DNA of 64,000 bases from Artemia franciscana. Lineage: Eukaryota > Arthropoda > Branchiopoda > Anostraca > Artemiidae. Made by a program: the position numbers and the translations under genes. This document shows, piece after piece, positions 55,381 through 64,000 of the stretch. The DNA lies in contig NC_088868.1 in assembly GCF_032884065.1 (NCBI RefSeq), positions 8,814,963 to 8,878,962 on the forward strand, read 5' to 3'. The notes under the pieces are model-generated. The model did not search any database, was not told the origin of the DNA, and saw nothing but the letters and a program-made list of their open reading frames with translations. Within the stretch, counting starts at the first letter, position 1. The number at the start of each line of letters is the position of its first letter.

Positions 55381-58300
55381 GCCATTTCACTCTTTTTTTG
55401 AGCAGGACTAATGCTCTATTGTAGAGTAAAATGTCCCTTAGATTACTAAAAAGGCTTTTAAAGGGCCTTAGGGAAGGATCTAAGACTTTAATGCAATGTC
55501 ATTGAAAGTAACAGGGACACTGGAATAATTAGTATTTGAATTATGCGTCGAGAAACGATCGAGAAAAAAGTAAGTTTCTTTTGTGAGACTGAAAAAAAAA
55601 CAAAACAGTTTCTTATGCTATAGACTCCCATGGAAGATATAAACCATCAATAGTAGAGTGGAACGAAAAATCAGAACCTCAATGGACAAAAATTTTGAAA
55701 TTGATTCGTCTGCAACATATATGGAAGGACTCAAGGTAATAAGTTAGGGGGCAAAGTACTTTGGGGCTAAATGCTAGGGAGCAAACTCATTTTAAATTGA
55801 AAATAAATTGTGTATCCAGGTAATCAAATTAACTTTTATTCTTTTGGCTGCAGGGGGCCTGTCATCCCTTGAAGCTTAATTAATGAATCATTTAAATAGT
55901 AAGAGAATTTTTTTCACGCGATGGTGGATTGGTAATTAATAAAGCAGAGAAATATTTTGGGAGCTAAAAGAGTTGTTGAAAATGGTTGGGAGATGCTATT
56001 CTTAAAGTGCTTTTCTTAAAAAAGCCATAGAACTTTCATTTTTCTGTTCAATGATGCCCTATATAAGTTTTACGTCTGCTTCTTCAATATATGACCGGGA
56101 GAGAATATTTTTAATGCGTAAAACTCGGCCTCTTTCTAATTTGATGCCAGTGTGTTGAATGTTTTAGCTTCTGTTTCTGTTTTATGACATTATTTCAAAG
56201 TTAAAGAATTAAACTTCCTTTTTTATTATCTTATTCAACCCATTTTACTTTTTTAGCCTTGAAAAAGGATCATTTTTGAATTACTAATGCAATTAATAGT
56301 GGTTTTATTTCCATAGATTTTTTTTATTTTAGTAATATTTTGTTGAATATTTTTTTTTAGCTTTATGTTTGATTTTAAAGATTCAAAAAGAAAGTTGAAA
56401 AACAAGTGAGTTGAGTCATCTACTTTGACTAGGTTGTATTTGCCAGATTTATCAAGTTTTAGTGCAAATAAACAAAATTGCAGAGAAATATGTATTACTT
56501 GACTCCTGCGAAAGTTAAACGATCGCCAACTAGAGTAAGTTTTTAGAAAATATTTTTTTTTTAGTTACTCATGAGAAAAGACTTTACCGCATTATTTTCC
56601 ACTACTTAGAAAACTTGAAACTTAAATCTAACTTGAAACTGACACCTAGAGAAAAATTTGGCGCTAATCTCCTTTAGGGTCATATACAAGGATCAGAAAT
56701 CTGGTTGTGGTCCAAGATTGCAATATTAGCTCTTACAATGTACCAAAAATTTTATCTTTAACTTGTTGTGCCAATGTTTCCTTTTAGAGATTTTTTCGAA
56801 GGATCTATAATAAGGTAATCATTTAAAGAAATATGCTTTCTGCTTTTATTTTGTTAGCTGTATGCTTCGTAAAAAAATAAATAAAAGAATTACTCTGTGT
56901 TCATGTGCAAAGTGTACTATAAATAGTTTGTAGCAATTAAATTTCCCATTAAAGCTATCGAAAGCGCTTGAAAATGGCTATAGAGCCCAAGTTTTTTAAT
57001 GATAACAGGTTTTTAATGATAGCTGATAAAAATTAGTTTCATAGCAATTACATTTTTGTTAATTGTTAACGCTTTGCCTCTTTTCCGACTTCATTCCTAG
57101 GAATCTAAATAAACCCAAGAAAAAACTGATATGAAAGTGAAGCAAATTGTTTTTGTCAAATCTTATAAAGTGTCAGGAACTGCAATTACAGAAGTTTTGA
57201 TGAGGTAAATTTTTTAATTTTGCAAACTGACTGAGATTCATATTCTTGTTAAAAATCAAATCGTTCTGTTTTTATTGGGAACCTATGACAGGTTATTACG
57301 TTAAGCCTTTTTTACAAAAATATTCTTAATAGGAGCCATTTCCTATGTCCAAGCTTATCTATATCTCAAAATTAAGGCAGCTATCTTTAGTCATTCATAG
57401 TTGTGAAAACAGAAAAAATGATAAACTTGTAAATGAAATCCTTATAAAACCTACAAAGTTTTAGTAGCCTTATGTCGTCGTTCCTATTTACAAAGTGGAA
57501 ATCATGTCTTATATTTTATTATATTATTATAGAAATACTCGTCACAAGCTTGTCTGACAAAAACCAAGGAAGGAACTGGTGCTGTGAGTGGACGTTGAAG
57601 AAATAAACAAAATATCAGTGAACTTAATTGTGACTAATAGTTAATTTTCCTGCAGTTTCTTAGTTATGAGTTTTACTGGACTGTTTAAGCTTTCCTAAGT
57701 ATTTTAATTATTTTTGACGATCTTCTAATTGAGGTATAATATTTGGGGGCATTAATGTACAATGAAAAAAGGGTAATAAACTTGAGAAAGATTTTGCAGG
57801 GCATAGACGCTTATTAACGAGACGGCATCAACAAAATATCAGAAAAATATGGGGACCAAAATGACCAAGGCCTGCTGAAAGTCTACATTGAAATCGTCCT
57901 AAAGGTTTTTTTATTTTATTTTTATTATTATTTCTATGTTTTGGTTCTGAGCTGGCTCTTGCACTTTATCTAGATTGAACAAAAAGTTACTAATCCCTTA
58001 CTGACACTACTTGGACGAAGAAATCTTCTTGACGCAACATAAATTTCCGTGATTTCAAATGAAAACATGAATTTATATGTAATTTACAACATTTAAAGTT
58101 ATATAGTTAAAAGACGACTATCGCATTCACAATTTAAGTATCAGGCTCAAATAGTTTCAAATAGTTTTCTAAAAAGTTTCAGAAGCGTATCTCCCATTTT
58201 GAGGAAATATAATATGAATTGCTAGGGAATCCATATGTTTTGTAAGGGATAATAACTAGAATTACAGAAACTAGAAGTCATAATGAACAGATAATTTTCT

Positions 58301-58404
58301 GAGACGTGCTTAGGTTAGGAAAGTACTAATTATACGATTCTATCTGGTCATTTATTCCTTAGAAAAATATACTTGATTAAGGCACCCTGGGCCACTAACT
58401 TCTC
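55381..58404. other. AT-rich non-coding stretch
   Basis: Only homopolymer runs and scattered short frames; no element or gene recognised in these 3 kb. Confidence 0.45.
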
Positions 58405-58640
58405 AAAAGAATTTTTTAAGCCGTGATAAAATTAGACAAACAACAGAAAAAAATGGATAAATGATGAACAATTTTGAAATTTGGAAGATATATTTTGCAA
58501 AAATAGATGGACTGAACATTTAAAGAGCTTTTTAAGCCGTGATTAAATGAGAGAAATAATAGAAAAAAAGTGATTAAACGTTCAATAATTTTGAAATTAA
58601 GAAGATATATTTTGTAAAAAGAAGTTAAAGACGCTGTAAC
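58405..58640 (+). repeat. 117-bp tandem duplication, two copies
   Basis: TTTTTTAAGCCGTGAT occurs with 117-bp spacing (CCGTGAT at 58421 and 58538), and AATTTTGAAATT...GAAGATATATTTTG follows each time. Identity about 80%. Confidence 0.8.
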
Positions 58641-60624
58641 AATTTGTTTTAATAATAACGCCTTATGTGCTGATGGTTCAGTAAATAAGTGTTCGAAATA
58701 AGGTGGCTGAATAGCCAGACAAAAATAATCAATGCTATGAAAATCATTTTTTTAAGAAAGGAAGAACCTAGTCATCTTAAGGAATAATCGATTAAACCCT
58801 TTCTTACCAGAAAGGTGAAAAGAAAATCTCAACAACTATAGTAATTCAAGAGATACCTAAGACTCTATAGATAAAGTTTCAAAAGTATATTAGGATTATT
58901 TTAAGAATTGGAGACAATTTTACGACGAGATTTTTACACTTAGATAAATAATTGAAAAGTAGGGTGTCATATAGAATCCTTTATTTTTCGTTTTTCCACA
59001 TTTTGAGCAGCCATTTGACAAAAATGATAACAAATCTTTGGCAAATGTCTTATCCTCTTTTAACCTACCAGATAAGTAAATCGAAGAGGATTCATTCAAC
59101 GTAGATGGTAATTAGTTGTTCTGAAGGTATGATGTCAGGATAAAAGTAAGTACTTTTAAATTGGTAGTTATGTAGTGATGTGTCCCATCCATGTTTTAGT
59201 TAATTATTTGATAAATTTTGCCCAAAAATAAGTCTAAGGCTATGGGAGAAAAGGATATCAAATGAGAACACATCACTGTTATGGACTTCCATATGGAGAT
59301 AACATTAAAACAATCAAAATAAGTAATCAAATTTATTTTGGGGCAAAATTCAATAAAGTTAATGTTTATTAAATAAATTTTATGAATGGTACGTGTAATT
59401 TACCTTTGAATGCCTGGCAGATGATTGGCATGTGAGATCCAGCCTGATCGACAAAAAAGTGTGTAGCCATTTGTCAGCGTGTTAAAAATAAAACATACTT
59501 CTATTTTTCTTCAAAATAATTTTTGCTATGAATAAAATTTTACTGCTTATATTTTCCGTAAATTTGCCTTTCATAAAAAAACATTTTGTGACTGTTTTGA
59601 TGTAAAAAGCTGATACATCCATTTTCTCCTTTTTGATATGGCCTTTCTCCCAATCTACAAGCATGCAAGTGCTTTGGCCGTGAAAACCTATGCCCGAGTT
59701 TAGACTTCAAAAGTCGATTAAATCAATTTTTCTCTGATATTTTTGACTTCATTATAATAGTCTTGGAGCTTAGTCTATAGGGTTTGTAGTGTCTCCTGAA
59801 ATAATACAGGGATTCATATACTCTGTTTTTCAAAGGTTGTTGTCTGCTATTTGTTTTTAGTATGGCTTTTCTTACCCAAAGATCTCTTATGTGTGAAGTT
59901 GGATTACTATTTTCTAACGAAGTAAATTAAAAATTCTTTAGAAATAGGCAAAGAGTAGCTCCCTGATGCAATTGCTCCAGCTAATATTGATAAACCCCCG
60001 CCATAACAACTTATCTATTAAGTATCATAACACCAAGCCCTGTCCCCATCCCCTTTTCCACATTTTGCTGCTCTTCATATCAATCACGGTGGGATAACGG
60101 TGGTTAATTTTGGAACAAATTAGATGGATTAATTTGATCTTAGACCTTCAGACGGAAGCAAACTGCAACATTTAAGCCTAACATGTGGACAAATCAAGCA
60201 TTCGATAAATATATAAGTATAGACCTTTTCTGATGTTATTACAAAATTGACTTCCCCCTCCAAAACAGATAAAATCTATATTTCAAAATATGATTCTTGC
60301 ACAAAAACGAAAACAAGAAAATAAATCGGCGAGGGAATCTGCCAAGCCGTCCTCACTTCTCAACAAAAAAAGAAAATGGAAAACATCTAACCTTATGAAG
60401 TGAACTCTACAAGAAGAGAAAAGACACTTGAGTGTCTATTTACAAGGAACTACACTCGAATTTCGTTTTCGAGTTTCGTTGTACAAGAAAAAAAAAAAAT
60501 GTGACTGTGTTTTCTTTTCTTACATTGTCCACTAACCTTTGCTTTCTAAGCACAGACGACGATTTGCCAAAGGTCCTTGTCGAAATATCTGCATTCTTTG
60601 ATTTTCATATTTGAACCGATTGAA
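58641..60624. other. AT-rich non-coding stretch
   Basis: No supported feature. Confidence 0.45.
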
Positions 60625-61290
60625 CCGAAAATAGAAGGTAACAAGAACGCCCCCCACACTCATTTTTCCCCCAATGTCAGCGGATCCAAAAATTTTGATA
60701 GTAATTTTGTTCAGTATAGCCAAAAATCTAATAACTATGTTTTCGCGGACGACTTAATCCCCCAAATCCCTAGAGAAGGGCTGCAAGTTATCAACTTTGG
60801 CCATTGTTACATATGCTATTGTTTATTGGTAAGCATACTGACTTTTCCAGGATGTATTTTTTCTGGTGGTGGGGTAATCTAAGGGAGGATGTTACAAGAG
60901 AGTATCTTTCAATGGAGGAATTTATCACGGAGGAAGAGAATTTTCATGAAGGGGCTGCAGAATTTTTCAGTGTGATTGAAAAAAATCAATGAGAATTTAA
61001 ATAAGAATACAAGATTCTTTTAACTGAAAGTAAAGAGCAGCAATAACACTTGATACGAACAATAATAATTACGTATATGAGGGGGTTTACCCCTCCTCAA
61101 TTCCTCTCTCTTTATGCTAAAGTATTTTTAATAGTTTCATAAGAGCAATCTATTCTAATTAAACGATCTTTGTGATTCTGGGGTCATTCTTAAACAATTG
61201 AGCGAAATTCGAACTTTAGGGTAAGGAGCCGGGTATTAACGAGGGACAAAACCCCCTCATAAACGTTATAGCTATATAGAGCTATATAAA
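60625..61290 (+). mobile_element. composite fold-back repeat, copy 3 (longest)
   Basis: Has the leading block (CCCCACACTCATTTTTCCCC, AAAAATTTTGATAGTAATTT), GAAGGGCTGCAAGTTATCAA, a middle block (TCTTTCAATGGAGGAATTTA, GAAGAGAATTTTCATGAAGG) and the decayed inverted-repeat part (CCTCCTCAATTCCTC ... AACTTTAGGGTAAGGAGCC). The short open frames over the middle block are probably incidental. Terminal boundaries are not defined. Confidence 0.65.
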
Positions 61291-61499
61291 TAATACGTAT
61301 ATAGAACTATTATAGAAGTTCTCAATATAAAGTTAATTTGTAAGCTACGTACGTTTATTACAAATAAAACATTCATGAATAAAATTAAAAGTTCTGGTGC
61401 CCTTCTTAAGTAACAAAAAAAATAGAGAGCAAGTGTTTCCCCTCTTACGACCCTTTATCTCAAAATCATCCAATGTACAGAAGAACCAAACGAAGCAAA

Positions 61500-62075
61500 T
61501 ATTTTGAGAGAACATCTTTCTTCTTCAGCGAAAGAAAATAATATAATCAAGGAAAATCCTGAAGAAAAAGCAAAAACGCAGAAACTCAACAAAACCAATG
61601 AAAAAAAAACAAAAAATTAAAAGATAGATTAAGTTCAATTTAAAAACTTAAAGTATAAGAATTAAAATCAAACACTGAATATCCATAAAGTGATTAACTC
61701 TGCAGTCTCCACGATTCGCACAAAATCTGAAGAAATTCTGAAGTTGCCATCGGTGGATACTAGTGAACTAGCGAACCACTGACTGATATTAACGAATTGT
61801 TCGTTAGTATCTGTCTATGGCATTTCAGGAATTCTTTGTATTTTGTGCAAATCACGAATATTTGCAAATGACTCATTTTATGGTTGTTAAGTGTTTGATC
61901 TTAATTCTTATAAATTTTGTCTTTTATTGAATTTTATTTATCTTTTAATTTTTGGCTGTTTTTTCATTGGTTTTACCGACTCTACGCGTTTGTCTTTTTG
62001 GTTTGTTTCTTCGACATTTTCCTCGATTGTATTATTTTGTTCGTGCTGAAAATGAGAGATAGCTCTTCTCTCAAA
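61500..62075. repeat. imperfect palindrome, ~270-bp arms
   Basis: Left-arm phrases (TTCTTCAGCGAAAGAAAATA, AAAACCAATGAAAAAAAAAC, AAGAATTAAAATCAAACACT, GAAGTTGCCATCGGTGGATA) recur as reverse complements on the right (61805-62075). The centre is near 61797. Arms are about 75-80% identical. It lies between two direct copies of the composite repeat, so it may be a separate fold-back element. Confidence 0.7.
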
Positions 62076-62089
62076 TTCACTTTGTGTGA

Positions 62090-62400
62090 TTTTTTTTCAG
62101 TATTTCAATTGCGTTTTAAAAAAAACATTTTTGATCCTTTTCTTTCTTTATATTACCTCGTTCTTGATGCTAAAGTTTTATTAGAACTTTCAAAATAGCT
62201 ATTTATTCTAATTAAGCGGCCTTTTTGATTTCGGGTTCATTCTAAAAGGATTGGAACAATAATAGAACTTTAGCGTAAAAAGCGAGGTATTGACAAGCGG
62301 GCAAACCCCGTAATATACGTAATAGTCTTTATTCGTTTTCATTTTTAATGTGGCTCATTACTTTTAGTTGAAAAAACATTTTTTATTTGATAGTCTCTAA
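62090..62400 (+). mobile_element. composite fold-back repeat, copy 4 (3' part)
   Basis: Carries GATGCTAAAGTTTTATTAGA, TATTCTAATTAAGCGGCCTT and AACTTTAGCGTAAAAAGCGA, in the same orientation as the 3' part of copy 3. It ends with ATTACTTTTAGTTGAAAAAA. Confidence 0.6.
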
Positions 62401-64000
62401 ATATGAAGTCTATGGTATATATACTTAATTTATACGTTTAATTTATATTTTGAACTGTTTTCGCAGCTTTGAACAATTATTTGACATTTTTTGTACATGT
62501 TTTTGAAACAAATTTTAATCTTAATACTACCTATTGTTAAGCTAATTTTTTATGACATCGATTTAACATAAGTGACGCGTATAATACTTCTTGCTGATAG
62601 ATTTTTTGGCATGAAGGTTTTAAGTCGTGGTTCATTTCGTCTGTAGGCTTGCAGGAAGTGGTAGCATCTGAAAAGTACGTTTATATCTTCCTCAAAATTA
62701 CATACAAACATGTTTTATGTTTGTTTCTTGCATAGTGCTCATAATACTAGGGTAGGGTTTCAACCAGTTCCACTGGTTGAAAAGGCTTCCATAGCTTGAC
62801 AGAAATCCTCGCCATCCGGCTTTAAAGCTTTATTTTTGCTTGAAATGTGTCCCTGCCAGTGTCTTATTGCAAAAAGAATTTATATTTCCTGTTCTTCCGG
62901 GTTTCTTGATAGAAAATCTTCTAGTATGCTACTACAGTCTTTTAAAAAGAGAAATGTTAGTCAGAATTTTGAGGTGCAATACCTAAAGTATCAATCTTGC
63001 TAACATTTCATACAAGGTGTGCAAAAAAATTAGAAATTCATGACTCACTCTTAGGGTAAGCTTTTTGTATGGGCCATAATTTACAAAAATGATACATTTG
63101 CACTACAACTACCAAACGTCCTTGCTCCACTGTTGAATTTTTTCTACAGTGGAACAATCGTTCAACTAGCAAATTGAACGATTGTTTCCTGCTTATCAGG
63201 ATTCTTATTAAACAAATGGGTCTCTATGCTTACCGATGATTTGACTGCTTCGAGACAAAAATTCATGTGGAAGGACTCGCAATTTGAGAATCAGGCCCTT
63301 ATTAAATCTTTCTTGTGTTTTTCCTTGAGCCTTAACTGCATTTGATGGGCACTCGAGTTCACTTGATCTGTTTAGAGTATCAAATGATGATTTTTGATCT
63401 TTAAAGGCTTGTTAATTGTGACTCATTTTCTTTTCATATCGTCTGAAGCTACTTAATAATTGGAAAATGGACATAGAGCTCTTTTAATATCTTGTAGTTT
63501 TAACTGCTCAATTGGTAATAATTAAACTAGGTTCAGTAAAATATCCACTTGATTTAGAATACGACCATAAAAACTAATTTGGGAACAACTACTTGAAGTT
63601 CTTAGGGTTTCAGCTCCAACCCTTCTCTCAATTTTTCTAGTATGTATTTAAGCCATGCTAAATAGTTTTCTACGGTCCTTGTTAATAGATTGTCTAAGCA
63701 GCTCAAAGTGTCTGTTATCTTTTTAATTCTGTAAAATGACATTTTTCTTATACATCTTTGTCTTATAGGGCTAGATTCATGAGTCTAATGAAACAGTTAG
63801 TACTAAACGATAACCAAAAAGGCAGACTTTCAAAAGAAAACGTTCTACCATTATCCAGTTTTACTGTTACATTGTGGTTGGTTCCATGATCTTAAGGTAT
63901 TTGCGAATATCCAGCCCTCAATAAAAAACTAGGTATAATTATGAACCTTGTAATAAGTCCAAAGTTGGTTCTACTTGGAGCAATTTCATGACATCTTTTG
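62401..64000. other. AT-rich non-coding stretch
   Basis: Apart from the hairpin at 63153-63186 nothing is supported. Confidence 0.45.
63153..63186. other. perfect 13-bp hairpin
   Basis: AACAATCGTTCAA, an 8-nt loop, and TTGAACGATTGTT. A smaller 8-bp stem (TCCACTGT/ACAGTGGA) lies just upstream at 63125-63152. No U-tract or known RNA context. Confidence 0.5.

Noticed and set aside
59482-60992. Short frames near and over composite repeat copy 3
   Set aside because: Those from 60577 on overlap a dispersed repeat module, and none has protein-like conservation visible by eye.

Overview
This window reads as repeat-dominated nuclear DNA of an invertebrate animal, most likely an arthropod. It is AT-rich and holds one 100-base assembly gap. 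I see no operon-like genes and no complete host gene, but many decayed transposable elements: RTE-like and Jockey/CR1-like non-LTR retrotransposons, a piggyBac remnant, several Helitrons, tRNA-derived SINEs and fold-back repeats. Several families remind me of crustacean (brine-shrimp-like) genomic repeats; that is recollection, not a search result.

Layout. 1-2 kb: a reverse-transcriptase scrap, the gap and a pyrimidine-rich satellite. 2.1-3.7 kb: a 725-bp tandem duplication carrying an unrecognised exon-like ORF. 6.9-14.1 kb: an RTE-like LINE with a catalytic Asp lost, a second LINE scrap, a Jockey/CR1-like LINE with a zinc-knuckle ORF1, and a broken transposase-like gene. 16.9-22.8 kb: a 523-bp segment that recurs identically 4.7 kb away, where it sits between 65-bp direct repeats inside a decayed satellite. 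22.9-29.2 kb: two SINE copies, a dead piggyBac and the longest LINE of the window (endonuclease end to 3' tail). 29.3-35.1 kb: a nest of at least four Helitron pieces with recognisable 5' TC ends and 3' hairpin-CTAG ends, arranged head-to-head and tail-to-tail. 35-42.7 kb: another Jockey/CR1-like LINE and three local repeat systems. 43-48.7 kb: two large arrays of one ~100-bp satellite in opposite orientation, with one LINE inserted in the left array (12-bp target duplication) and a LINE fragment between the arrays. 48.7-64 kb: mostly AT-rich DNA with decayed ORFs, a few exon-like stretches and copies of a composite fold-back repeat.

The elements do not form a pathway. The window is a record of repeated insertion, truncation and local duplication. 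The most unusual parts are the Helitron nest (a minisatellite that appears to have grown from helicase codons, captured tRNA-like sequences, and a CRE-site cluster in one 5' region), the 523-bp templated-looking insertion, and the inverted satellite pair. All family assignments were made by eye from motifs.
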